Of a stretch of 64,000 bases of DNA, positions 9,212 to 16,543 are shown one piece after another. The stretch is taken from assembly GCA_903878085.1 (NCBI GenBank), contig CAIRGJ010000002.1:58049-122048 (forward strand). Reading direction: 5' to 3'. Made by a program: the position numbers and the translations under genes. Below the pieces are notes generated by a model. That model was not told the origin of the DNA. It was given only the letters and a program-made list of their open reading frames with translations, and ran no database searches. Each line of letters opens with the position of its first letter. The stretch's first letter is position 1. The DNA comes from an uncultured Hyphomicrobiales bacterium (GTDB lineage Bacteria; Pseudomonadota; Alphaproteobacteria; Rhizobiales; Xanthobacteraceae).

Positions 9212-10375
9212 TTGAACGATCGCAGCCGCCGCGCGCAAAAATGGGTCAACGAGGAATTCTATAAAGTCCTCGATGTTTTCGGCTTCCGGTCGGTCATGTT
9301 CGTCGAATGGGGCTTTCGGCCCGCCGACGTGCGCCGGACCACCGAGCGCATCAAGCATCCTGCCGCGGTCGTGAAGCAATGGGTGCGCACCGCCGAGCAG
9401 GAGCAGAAGCTCGCCGAGGAGGCGGAAGCGAAAGGTCATCGCGAGAGCGCCGCCGAGTTCTACTACCGAGCGGCGCTCTATTACGGGCCGCCGTGCGGCG
9501 TGCTGCACACCAACTCGCCGCGCAAGCTCGAGCTCTATAAGCGGCTCGTGCATTGCTACACGCGCTTCACCGAATTGTTCGATGAAGCACCCGTGCGCCG
9601 CGTCGAGATTCCGTTCGAGAACGGCAGGACCATTCCCGGCATTCTGCAGACCGTGTCCGGCGTTGCCAAGGTGCCCTGCGTGCTGGTTATTCCCGGCATG
9701 GATACGATCAAGGAGTACATGCCGAGCCCGTACCATAATCACTTCCGCCGCCGCGGCATGGCGACGCTCACCATCGACGGTCCCGGCCAGGGCGAAAGCA
9801 ACACCCGCGAGACCTGGGTCACGCTCGACAATTTCGAACGCGCGGGCAAAGCCGCGATCGACTTCATCGAAACGATCCCGGAACTCGATGCGAGCAAAGT
9901 CGGCGTCTACGGCTGGAGCATGGGCAGTTACTGGGGCCCGCGCGTCGCCGCGTTCGATCCTCGCGTCAAGGCGCTGGTCGGCGCCATGGGCGTGTTTCTG
10001 CAGAAGAACACGATCTTCAAGCACTCAAAGCCGGCCTACCGCACCAACTATATGTACATGTCGAATATCCACGACGAGGATGCGTTCGATAAAATGGCCG
10101 AGCAGATGACGCTCGAGCCGATCGCTGGCAAGATCAAATGCCCGACGCTGCTGGCGATGGGTGAATACGACGAGCTATGTCCGCTCGAGGACGGCGAGCG
10201 CATGTTCGAGATGCTCGGCGGCCCGAAGGAATTGTGGGTCTATGAGGATGAGACCCATACCTTCGGCAGCCGCCTGCCGGACTTCTATCCGCAGGTCGCC
10301 GATTGGATGCGCGATGCGCTCGACGGGAAAATTCTGCCGGGGCACAAAAAGCGCATCAACCAATTGGCGCGTTAA
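9212..10375 (+). CDS. Alpha/beta hydrolase (FrsA / DUF1100-like)
   Basis: A 387-residue protein with an N-terminal helical cap region (about residues 1-130) and a C-terminal alpha/beta-hydrolase fold. The nucleophile elbow is GWSMGS with Ser236. The segment TIDGPGQGESN and the late DETHTFGS, which supplies the catalytic His, match the FrsA-like group that includes C-C bond and ester hydrolases. The start is taken as TTG at 9212 because AAGGAG lies 7 nt before it; a GTG 11 codons upstream has no ribosome-binding site. The TctC-type binding protein just upstream suggests a small catabolic unit. Confidence 0.85.
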   Translation: MNDRSRRAQKWVNEEFYKVLDVFGFRSVMFVEWGFRPADVRRTTERIKHPAAVVKQWVRTAEQEQKLAEEAEAKGHRESAAEFYYRAALYYGPPCGVLHTNSPRKLELYKRLVHCYTRFTELFDEAPVRRVEIPFENGRTIPGILQTVSGVAKVPCVLVIPGMDTIKEYMPSPYHNHFRRRGMATLTIDGPGQGESNTRETWVTLDNFERAGKAAIDFIETIPELDASKVGVYGWSMGSYWGPRVAAFDPRVKALVGAMGVFLQKNTIFKHSKPAYRTNYMYMSNIHDEDAFDKMAEQMTLEPIAGKIKCPTLLAMGEYDELCPLEDGERMFEMLGGPKELWVYEDETHTFGSRLPDFYPQVADWMRDALDGKILPGHKKRINQLAR

Positions 10376-10400
10376 GGCAGCGCCGCCGCGAAGACGAGCC

Positions 10401-11006
10401 TCACACCCAGGCGCGTTCGGCCTTGGCCTTGGCTTCGTAGCTGACGATCTTGCTCTGCTTCTGCTCGGTCAGCCCGATATCGTCGAGGCCGTTGAGCATG
10501 CAGTGCTTGCGGTGAGCGTCGATCTCGAACTTCACCGTGCCGCCGTCGGGTCCGCGGATTTCCTGCTTCTCCAGATCGATGGTGAGCGTGGCGTTGGCGC
10601 CGCGGTCGGCATCGTCGAACAGCTTCTCGAGGTCTTCCGGCGATACGCGGATCGGCAGCACGCCGTTCTTGAAACAGTTGTTGTAGAAAATGTCGCCGAA
10701 CGAGGTCGAGATCACGCAACGGATGCCGAAATCCAACAGCGCCCAGGGCGCGTGCTCGCGGCTCGAGCCGCAGCCGAAATTATCGCCGGCCACTAGAATC
10801 TTGGATTTGCGATAGGCCGGCTTGTTGAGGATGAAGTCCGGATTTTCGGTGCCGTCGTCCTTGTAGCGCTGCTCGGAGAACAGGCCCTTGCCCAGTCCGG
10901 TGCGCTTGATGGTCTTCAGATATTGCTTCGGGATGACCATGTCGGTGTCGACATTGATCATCTTCATTGGCGCCGCGACGCCTTCCAAGACCGTAAATTT
11001 GTCCAT
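10401..11006 (-). CDS. leuD: 3-isopropylmalate dehydratase small subunit
   Basis: The 201-residue small (swivel) subunit of isopropylmalate isomerase in leucine biosynthesis, which pairs with LeuC encoded at 14867-16270. Diagnostic motifs are [15 protein letters not shown] and the substrate-recognition loop [15 protein letters not shown]. The ATG at 11006 is preceded by GGAG at good spacing. The gene is separated from leuC by about 3.9 kb of other genes on both strands. It therefore needs its own promoter and is not simply co-transcribed with leuC as in many bacteria. It converges with the alpha/beta hydrolase gene. Confidence 0.97.
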   Translation of the reverse strand: MDKFTVLEGVAAPMKMINVDTDMVIPKQYLKTIKRTGLGKGLFSEQRYKDDGTENPDFILNKPAYRKSKILVAGDNFGCGSSREHAPWALLDFGIRCVISTSFGDIFYNNCFKNGVLPIRVSPEDLEKLFDDADRGANATLTIDLEKQEIRGPDGGTVKFEIDAHRKHCMLNGLDDIGLTEQKQSKIVSYEAKAKAERAWV

Positions 11007-11119
11007 CGTCTCTACTCCGGGCTTCAAGCCGCCCTGTTTCTAGAAGGTCCGCTGTTGGGGTCAATAGCGCGTGGCGTCCGGTAGGCCTCACATGCGCAAT
11101 TTTGGCCTCTCTGGCGCCC

Positions 11120-11545
11120 TCAATCTGTCGCCGCCTCGATGGCGTCGATGTCGTCGTCCGACAGGCCGAAATGGTGGCCAATCTCGTGCACCAAAACGTG
11201 GGTGATGATGTCGCCGAGGGTTTCCTCGTGCTCGGCCCAATAATCCAGGATCGGCCGCCGGTACAGCCAGATCATGTTGGGCATCAGTTGTGGCGCCGAG
11301 GGCTGCTGGAATGGCAGCCCGACCCCCTGGAACAGGCCCAAGAGGTCGAATTCGCTGTCGAGGTGCATGGATTCCAGGACCTCCTCGGTGGGGAAGTCCT
11401 CGACCCGGAAAATCAGGTCCTGGCAAAGCCCCCGGAAGTGCTCCGGCAGCCGGGCATAGGCCTCGGCGGCCATAACCTCGATATCGGCGAGGGAAGGGGC
11501 TGCCAGCCCTCGCCAGACCGCTGGACCCTGGGATTTGCCTGTCAT
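11120..11545 (-). CDS. Zincin-like metallopeptidase family protein
   Basis: A 141-residue soluble protein with an HEIGHHFG zinc-protease motif (His120, Glu121, His124) and acidic residues right after it (SDDDID). This is the short metallopeptidase family (DUF1025-type, minimal gluzincin) common in alphaproteobacteria. The region LPEHFRGLCQDLIFRVEDFP is a family hallmark. The substrate is unknown. The ATG at 11545 is preferred; a TTG two codons upstream is possible. No signal peptide is visible, so it acts in the cytoplasm. Confidence 0.87.
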   Translation of the reverse strand: MTGKSQGPAVWRGLAAPSLADIEVMAAEAYARLPEHFRGLCQDLIFRVEDFPTEEVLESMHLDSEFDLLGLFQGVGLPFQQPSAPQLMPNMIWLYRRPILDYWAEHEETLGDIITHVLVHEIGHHFGLSDDDIDAIEAATD

Positions 11546-11629
11546 CGCCAAGTCTTAGGGCAAGCCGGGGTCCTCACCAAGCGGTTGACGGAACTCCCGG
11601 AATGGGCGACGTTAACCATTAAGGCACGG

Positions 11630-11965
11630 ATGGGGACCCGGATGCGGAGCATTGGAAGCAGCTTTGTGCTGGTGGCGCTGATCGGCGCCGCGATCGCCGT
11701 TGTTGCGACGCCGGCTGCGGCTGAGTTTTTCGGCTGCAACGACAAGACCAGCGTGCGCAGCTATTCCGGCGCCGCCCGCCACTCTGCCAGCGCCCGCACC
11801 ACCCACGAATTTGCCGCGCAGACATCGCGGCCGCGCATCACGATCTATCCGCGCCCCAGGCAACTCAGCGCCAATTCGGTGCGCCAATGCCGCGCTCAGT
11901 TGGTGAAAGAATATCGGCCCAGCGGCACCGTGATCGTGCCGCGCATGCAGTGCTGGTGGGAATAG
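11630..11965 (+). CDS. Small exported protein of unknown function
   Basis: A 111-residue product with a signal peptide (MGTRMRSIGSS start, hydrophobic FVLVALIGAAIAVVA, cleavage near TPAAA). The mature part is basic and rich in Ser, Arg and Thr, with three cysteines (FGCND, RQCRA, MQCWW). The ATG at 11630 has AAGG five nt upstream; an ATG at 11642 is an alternative that also leaves an intact signal peptide. I do not recognise a family. It is the first of three consecutive short exported proteins on this strand. Confidence 0.6.
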   Translation: MGTRMRSIGSSFVLVALIGAAIAVVATPAAAEFFGCNDKTSVRSYSGAARHSASARTTHEFAAQTSRPRITIYPRPRQLSANSVRQCRAQLVKEYRPSGTVIVPRMQCWWE

Positions 11966-12027
11966 CGCAGGTTTTCGAGCCTTCCGCCGTTGATTGCTAA
12001 AGCTGGGGCGGCGTCGGAGGTTTAGCG

Positions 12028-12336
12028 ATGTCCAAACTCTTCAAAATTCTTGCGGTTGTCGGCGTGCTCGTTGGCGCCATGGCGGCAACGTCCGGCACGG
12101 CGTTGGCGCAGCGTCACGGTGGCGGTGCGCATTCCCACGGTGGTGGCCATGGCGGCGGTCACTGGCGGGGCGGCGGTTTTCGCGGCGGCGGCTGGGGTCC
12201 CGGCTTCGTCGTTGGTTTCGGCAGCCCGTATTATTACGGCGGCCCTTACTATGGCGGTCAGGCCTGCGGTTACACCCGCGTCCGGGTGTGGCGTAACGGC
12301 CACTGGGTGCCGCGGCGCGCCTGGCGCTGCTACTAG
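12028..12336 (+). CDS. Small exported Gly/His-rich protein
   Basis: A 102-residue protein with a clear signal peptide (hydrophobic ILAVVGVLVGAMAAT, cleavage after ALA near residue 27). A low-complexity mature part follows: a His/Gly repeat zone, a GGGWGPGF zone and a Tyr/Gly zone. The C-terminal half (CGYTRVRVWRNGHWVPRRAW) is of the kind seen in small alphaproteobacterial surface proteins. A GGAGG Shine-Dalgarno sequence lies 7 nt before the ATG. The His-rich stretch could bind metal, but this is inference from composition. No family name is assigned. Confidence 0.72.
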   Translation: MSKLFKILAVVGVLVGAMAATSGTALAQRHGGGAHSHGGGHGGGHWRGGGFRGGGWGPGFVVGFGSPYYYGGPYYGGQACGYTRVRVWRNGHWVPRRAWRCY

Positions 12337-12392
12337 CGAACCAATCAGGCTAGTTGTGCGTTATCTCCATCGACGACAACTGGAGGTGCGCG

Positions 12393-12674
12393 ATGCGTAA
12401 AACCTGTCTTGCACTCGTAGCCGCAGGCTTGCTTGCGGCGAGTGCTTTGCCTGCGGTGGCGGCCCAGAAATCCGACGCCGGTGTGACCAAGAGCCAAGTC
12501 AGCTCGGTGGACTTGAGTGCGCGGCGCTACCACCGGCGGTACTACCGTTACGGCTATGCCCGGCCGTATTACGGGCCTTACTATCGGTCGTACGCTTATG
12601 CCCCCGGCCCCTATTATTACGGGCCGCGTTACTATCGTCCGGCGCCGTTCCCATTTTTTCCGTTCTTCTACTAG
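12393..12674 (+). CDS. Small exported Tyr/Arg/Pro-rich protein
   Basis: A 93-residue product with a signal peptide (LALVAAGLLAASALPAVA, cleavage near residue 23). The mature half is dominated by tyrosine, arginine and proline (RRYHRRYYRYGYARPYYG and onward) and ends in PFPFFPFFY. TGGAGG lies 8 nt upstream of the ATG, and a strong intrinsic terminator follows 16 bp after the stop. Similar short Tyr-rich exported proteins are common in Bradyrhizobium-type genomes, but I know of no function. With the preceding Gly/His-rich gene it may form a two-gene unit. Confidence 0.68.
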   Translation: MRKTCLALVAAGLLAASALPAVAAQKSDAGVTKSQVSSVDLSARRYHRRYYRYGYARPYYGPYYRSYAYAPGPYYYGPRYYRPAPFPFFPFFY

Positions 12675-12690
12675 CGTCCGTGAAAATCGA

Positions 12691-12718
12691 AAGGCCCGCC
12701 AAACCGGCGGGCCTTTTT
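12691..12718 (+). terminator. Intrinsic terminator downstream of the Tyr-rich gene
   Basis: A perfect 10-bp GC-rich stem (12691-12700 with 12706-12715), a five-base loop AAACC and a T run at 12714-12718. On the minus strand the stem is also followed by T-rich sequence (TTTCGATTTTC). It could therefore serve both directions, which matters because it lies just after the leuC 3' remnant on that strand. Confidence 0.8.
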
Positions 12719-12739
12719 CATTTCAAAATGCGCGCCGCG

Positions 12740-12787
12740 CTACTTCCACTCGCGCACGTCGACGAAGTGTCCGGCGATTGCGGCGGC
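12740..12787 (-). pseudogene. Remnant copy of the leuC 3' end
   Basis: These 48 bp match the last 15 codons plus stop of leuC (14867-14914) at 44 of 48 positions, including 26 consecutive identical bases (12744-12769). All four differences fall at third codon positions, so the encoded tail [15 protein letters not shown] is unchanged and still ends in a stop. Upstream of it the reading frame is unrelated to leuC. It is not a functional gene by itself. It marks one edge of the segment that separates leuC from its presumed original downstream terminator. Confidence 0.85.
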
Positions 12788-12815
12788 CCCTAGCCGGGGA
12801 GGGATAAGAAGCTGC

Positions 12816-13973
12816 TCACTCACCAAGCTGAAAGCGTTCGAAGCGATCGAGTTCTTCTTCGATGCGCCGCTTCAGCTCCTTGCGCGGCGCACTCTTTGCG
12901 CCGAGCCATGTCCACTTCTGCATCAGCACTTTCCGCTGCTTGCGATCGGTCTTCAAGTCGATCGCGGCGACGATGGTGTCATCCACCAGCACCGGCAGTG
13001 CGAAATAGCCGAGCTTACGCTTTCCCTTCGGTACATAGGCCTCGAAGCGGTGGTCATAACCGAAGAACAGGTTGGTTCGTTTGCGCTGAATGATCAGCGG
13101 ATCGAACGGCGACAGAATGTGCACCAGCCCGCGCTCGCCTTCGCCGGTTTCTTCAAGCGTTGCCGGCGCCGCCCAGTGATCTTGTTTGCCGGCGCCGTCG
13201 AGCGTCACAGGCGCCAATTCGCCGCGCCGCATGCGCGCTTCGATAAGTTTGCGCACGGCGGGCTTGGCGGACGCATAAAGATGGCAGACCGAGTCGAGAC
13301 TGACGATGCCCTGTGAACGCAAGGCGCGGTCGAGCAGGTAGGCTGTGGTCTCGGCAGCCGTCGCCGCCTTCGGCAATTTGTCCCAGCCGAAATGCCGCAA
13401 CAGCAGGTCGTAGGTCTTGAGCATGCCGGTTCGCGCCGACACCGCCAGCCGGCCTTCATAGAAAGCCAGTTGCAACGCCCGCTTCGACGGCTTGCGGCTT
13501 GCCCATTCGTGATCCTTCTCGCGCAATACGTCGTCGTCGATGTCGCGGATCGAGAGCGGGCCTTTCTTGATCAACCGCATCACCTTGCGGGTATCTTCCG
13601 GTAGCACCGAGGAAAACCAACCGTCGCGCTCGCGCCGGTAATACTTCATGTCGGGAACGAAGAAACCGATATCGCGCGTCGGCACATAGGCCAGCGCGTG
13701 CGTCCAGTATTCGAACGCGCTCTTGTCGATGCTCTGGGCGGTGCGCAGGTCGGCGCGCCGATAGGCGGGAATCCGCGAGAACAGAATGTGGTGATGACTG
13801 CGCTCGATGACATTGATGGTATCGATCTTCACATAGCCGAGATGCGCCACCGCCTCGGCCACCGCGGCAGCGCTTTCACCGAACGGCTCGCGGCGATCCA
13901 GCCGCTGCGCCCGCAGCCAGATGCGGCGGGCGGCAGTGTTGGTGATGGCGAGGGGTGCGGCTGGCTTTTTCAT
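12816..13973 (-). CDS. YcaQ/AlkZ-like winged-helix protein (HTH_42 family)
   Basis: A 385-residue protein of the winged-helix family that includes E. coli YcaQ and Streptomyces AlkZ, DNA glycosylases that unhook interstrand crosslinks. Family blocks are visible: ARRIWLRAQRL, an INVIERSHHHILFSR segment, the C-terminal HILSPFDPLIIQRKRT and GYFALPVLVDDTIVAAIDLK. In the characterised enzymes the segment before the RAHHH-like block carries Q-x-D or Q-x-Q catalytic residues; here the same place reads KID (Lys49, Asp51), so activity is uncertain. The ATG at 13973 lies only 17 nt from a perfect 30-bp palindrome. A TTG start at 14027 would lie on the far side of that palindrome and is unlikely. Confidence 0.85.
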   Translation of the reverse strand: MKKPAAPLAITNTAARRIWLRAQRLDRREPFGESAAAVAEAVAHLGYVKIDTINVIERSHHHILFSRIPAYRRADLRTAQSIDKSAFEYWTHALAYVPTRDIGFFVPDMKYYRRERDGWFSSVLPEDTRKVMRLIKKGPLSIRDIDDDVLREKDHEWASRKPSKRALQLAFYEGRLAVSARTGMLKTYDLLLRHFGWDKLPKAATAAETTAYLLDRALRSQGIVSLDSVCHLYASAKPAVRKLIEARMRRGELAPVTLDGAGKQDHWAAPATLEETGEGERGLVHILSPFDPLIIQRKRTNLFFGYDHRFEAYVPKGKRKLGYFALPVLVDDTIVAAIDLKTDRKQRKVLMQKWTWLGAKSAPRKELKRRIEEELDRFERFQLGE

Positions 13974-13990
13974 CGATCCGGAGGATAACA

Positions 13991-14020
13991 AAAAAGGCCC
14001 GCAAATTTGCGGGCCTTTTT
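13991..14020. terminator. Perfect 30-bp palindrome, probable bidirectional terminator
   Basis: A fully self-complementary 30-bp sequence: A5, a GGCCCGC arm, AAATTT at the centre, a GCGGGCC arm, then T5. On either strand it forms a stem followed by a T run. On the minus strand it ends the transcript of the AT-rich gene at 14078-14862. It also sits in the leader or promoter of the YcaQ-like gene, 17 nt before the ATG. Confidence 0.75.
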
Positions 14021-14077
14021 CGTTCAATTTTTAAAACTACCAGTCAGTTGCTGCAACAATGCATATTTCATTCGGCT

Positions 14078-14862
14078 TCAATTTCCGCCAAGGACTGCGC
14101 GCTTAATTCCTTCTAGCAATACAAGGCTTTCTCCGATTTGTAGTCCCTTGAGCCTCGCAATCGCGAGTTCATTTTTGGCGTATTTAGGGTCCCTGATTAG
14201 CCGAGATAACGTTTCGTGAACGTATAAAATAAAATCGCCTCCACCAGGAGAAATTTGAAACGCCTGCCCGTGCCGTTGTTGAATCCAGCTATTCACATTA
14301 ATTAGCGAATTGTGCACGAGAGGGTACACGCGATCGGAATTGTCCTTATTTATCGTGTCGTATAATTTTGATGGATCGATTGTGACTATTGATTGATTGC
14401 CGATGGTTATTGTCGAACGACCATAATTCGAAACGACGTATAAGGCCAAAGAATACAAAATAATTTCAACTTCCGAATAAATCTGCCGCTCAGCTTCCGC
14501 TCGAAGATTCTCTGTCATTATTCTAGTTTGCTCGCGCGTCTCATCGGCTGCGCGTTTCATTTCATCTTTTTGGAGGTTGAGTACCTCTCGAGTGTCCTTG
14601 AGTTCCTCTCGCTGCAGCTCTAATTCTCTGCCTTGCAGGATCACCGCAATTACCACCCAAACAAAAGCCACGGGCGCAAAAAGCCCAGATACATATTGAC
14701 CGAGATTGCCGAGGTTTTGGAGCCATGCACTCGCGGTGTCGGTCGGAATAAAAAAATGGGCGCCAATGCGGCGCCCATTAGAACCAAAGAAATTCCAATG
14801 CCGACCTTGCCAAGCCCCGTCTCGAATATCTTAATTCGGGAAGGTGGGCCGGGAATGGGCAT
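14078..14862 (-). CDS. AT-rich two-TM / coiled-coil protein with internal -1 frame change
   Basis: Two frames together encode one plausible 261-residue protein. Frame 1 starts at the ATG at 14862, 4 nt after the leuC stop, and carries a first membrane segment (GKVGIGISLVLMGAALAPIF). Frame 2, entered at 14749, continues with FIP/LIPTDTASAWLQNLGNL, a second membrane segment (GLFAPVAFVWVVIAVILQG), a long charged coiled coil and a C-terminal domain of about 130 residues. The switch lies at the run of seven T on the coding strand (14750-14756), which reads U UUU UUA in phase for -1 slippage. Without slippage, frame 1 ends at 14650 as a 70-residue protein. The gene is visibly AT-richer than all its neighbours, suggesting transfer. 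The family is not recognised. A real one-base deletion or a sequencing error in the T run is the alternative. Confidence 0.65.
14698..14755 (-). promoter_or_regulatory. Candidate -1 programmed frameshift site (slippery heptamer plus hairpin)
   Basis: On the coding (minus) strand the zero-frame codons are ATT TTT TTA, giving the heptamer T TTT TTA at 14755-14749. Four nt later a stem can form between GACCGA (14744-14739) and TCGGTC (14703-14698), with an inner CGAG/CTCG pairing. Slippery site, phase and spacing fit the rules for bacterial and viral -1 frameshifting. The same data fit a deleted T, so the call is tentative. Confidence 0.45.
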
Positions 14863-14866
14863 TAGT

Positions 14867-16270
14867 CTATTTCCACTCGCGCACGTCGACGAAGTGCCCG
14901 GCGATCGCCGCGGCAGCCGCCATCGCCGGCGACACCAGATGGGTGCGGCCTTTGTAGCCCTGGCGGCCTTCGAAGTTGCGGTTCGACGTCGAGGCGCAAC
15001 GCTCGCCGGGCTTGAGCTTGTCCGGGTTCATCGCCAGGCACATCGAGCAGCCCGGCTCGCGCCAGTCGAAACCGGCGGCCTTGAAGATTTTGTCGAGGCC
15101 TTCGGCTTCCGCCTGCTCCTTCACCAGACCGGAGCCCGGCACGATCATGGCGTAGACATTGGCGTTGACCGTCTTGCCCTCAGCGATTTTCGCCGCGGCG
15201 CGCAGATCTTCGATGCGGCCATTGGTGCAGGAGCCGATGAAGACGCGATCGAGCTTGATGTCGCTGATCTTCTCGCCGCCGTTCAGGCCCATATAGCCGA
15301 GCGACCGGATCGCGGCTTCGCGCTTCTTGTCGTCGGCGATTTCCGACGGCACCGGCACGATGCCGGTGATCGACGCCACCTGCTCGGGGCTGGTGCCCCA
15401 GGTCACGATCGGCGGCAGCTTGGAGGCATCGAGCCGCACTTCACGGTCGAAATGCGCGCCGTCGTCGGAGCGCAAGGTCTCCCAGTAACGCATCGCGTCG
15501 TCCCAGACCTTGCCCTTCGGCGCCTTCGGCCGGCCCTTGAGATAGTCGTAGACCTTCTGATCCGGCGCGATGAAGCCGGCCTTGGCGCCGCCTTCGACCG
15601 ACATGTTGCAGATGGTCATGCGGCCTTCGATCGAGACGTCGCTGATCGCCTCGCCGGCATATTCCAGCGCGTAGCCGGTGCCGCCGGCGGTGCCGATCTC
15701 ACCGATGATGGCGAGGATGATGTCCTTCGCGGTGACGCCCGGCGGCAATTTGCCGTCGACCGTCGCGCGCATGTTCAGCGACTTCGCCTGGATCAGCGTC
15801 TGCGTCGCCAGCACGTGCTCGACTTCCGAGGTGCCGATGCCGTAGGCGAGCGCGCCGAACGCGCCATGCGTCGCGGTGTGGCTGTCGCCGCAGACGATGG
15901 TGGTGCCGGGCAGCGTGAAGCCCTGCTCAGGGCCGATGATGTGGCAGATGCCCTGACGCTTATCGAACTCGTTGAAATATTCGATGCCGAAGTCCTTGGC
16001 GTTCTTCGCCAGCGCCGCGATCTGCTCGGCGCTTTCCGGATCCGGATTGGGTTTGTTGCGGTCGGAGGTCGGCACGTTGTGGTCGACCACGGCGAGCGTC
16101 TTGTCCGGCGCGTGCACCTTGCGGCCGGTGGTGCGCAGGCCTTCGAAGGCTTGTGGCGAGGTGACTTCGTGGACCAGGTGGCGGTCGATATAGATCAGGC
16201 TGGTGCCGTCCGGCTGTTCGTCAACCAGATGGTCGTTCCAGATTTTGTCGTACAGTGTGCGCGGTTTCAT
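14867..16270 (-). CDS. leuC: 3-isopropylmalate dehydratase large subunit
   Basis: The 467-residue iron-sulfur subunit of isopropylmalate isomerase, second step of leucine biosynthesis; it works with LeuD (10401-11006). The [4Fe-4S] ligands are Cys348 (GSCTNGR), Cys408 and Cys411 (CSMCLA), in the spacing known for E. coli LeuC. Other hallmarks are [17 protein letters not shown] and [20 protein letters not shown]. The ATG at 16270 has GAGG upstream. Its last 15 codons occur again as a 48-bp remnant at 12740-12787. The next gene on the same strand starts only 4 nt after the leuC stop, so it probably depends on leuC transcription. Confidence 0.98.
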   Translation of the reverse strand: MKPRTLYDKIWNDHLVDEQPDGTSLIYIDRHLVHEVTSPQAFEGLRTTGRKVHAPDKTLAVVDHNVPTSDRNKPNPDPESAEQIAALAKNAKDFGIEYFNEFDKRQGICHIIGPEQGFTLPGTTIVCGDSHTATHGAFGALAYGIGTSEVEHVLATQTLIQAKSLNMRATVDGKLPPGVTAKDIILAIIGEIGTAGGTGYALEYAGEAISDVSIEGRMTICNMSVEGGAKAGFIAPDQKVYDYLKGRPKAPKGKVWDDAMRYWETLRSDDGAHFDREVRLDASKLPPIVTWGTSPEQVASITGIVPVPSEIADDKKREAAIRSLGYMGLNGGEKISDIKLDRVFIGSCTNGRIEDLRAAAKIAEGKTVNANVYAMIVPGSGLVKEQAEAEGLDKIFKAAGFDWREPGCSMCLAMNPDKLKPGERCASTSNRNFEGRQGYKGRTHLVSPAMAAAAAIAGHFVDVREWK

Positions 16271-16453
16271 GGCGTGATGACCTCAACTCGGATTGAATGG
16301 GGTATGGCGAACGTGCGGCGCCAAAACTGCGATGCTTTGCGCCGGCGACGGTCAAAGTCCCGCTTGCACTGCTGTCAGGCGCCCGAAGAAGCGCCACGGC
16401 AGCCGCGCATGATCGCAAAGAATGATCCGCTGAGCCTTGGTAACCATGGCCGC

Positions 16454-16482
16454 TATATAGACCGTTGCGCGCGCGGGGACAA
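16454..16482 (-). promoter_or_regulatory. Probable sigma70-type promoter of leuC
   Basis: On the minus strand TTGTCC (16482-16477) and TATATA (16459-16454) are separated by exactly 17 bp. The pair lies between the rplS terminator and the leuC start, leaving a leader of about 180 nt. No leader peptide with a leucine run was recognised in that leader. Confidence 0.5.
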
Positions 16483-16490
16483 TAAACGCG

Positions 16491-16515
16491 AAAAGGGGCC
16501 GAACGCCGGCCCCTT
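16491..16515 (-). terminator. Intrinsic terminator of the ffh-rplS operon
   Basis: On the minus strand a 9-bp GC-rich stem AAGGGGCCG/CGGCCCCTT with a 5-nt loop is followed by TTTT. It lies about 30 bp after the rplS stop and before the leuC promoter. Confidence 0.75.
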
Positions 16516-16543
16516 GAAGCAAACTGCAATGGCGCTGTGGCGC

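Noticed and set aside
12740..14914. Calling the leuC-bounded segment an integrative element with att sites
   Set aside because: There is no integrase, excisionase or inverted terminal repeat, and the repeats differ at four positions. Only the duplicated end itself is claimed.
16271..16453. A leucine-rich leader peptide (attenuator) before leuC
   Set aside because: No short frame with a leucine codon run followed by alternative hairpins was visible.
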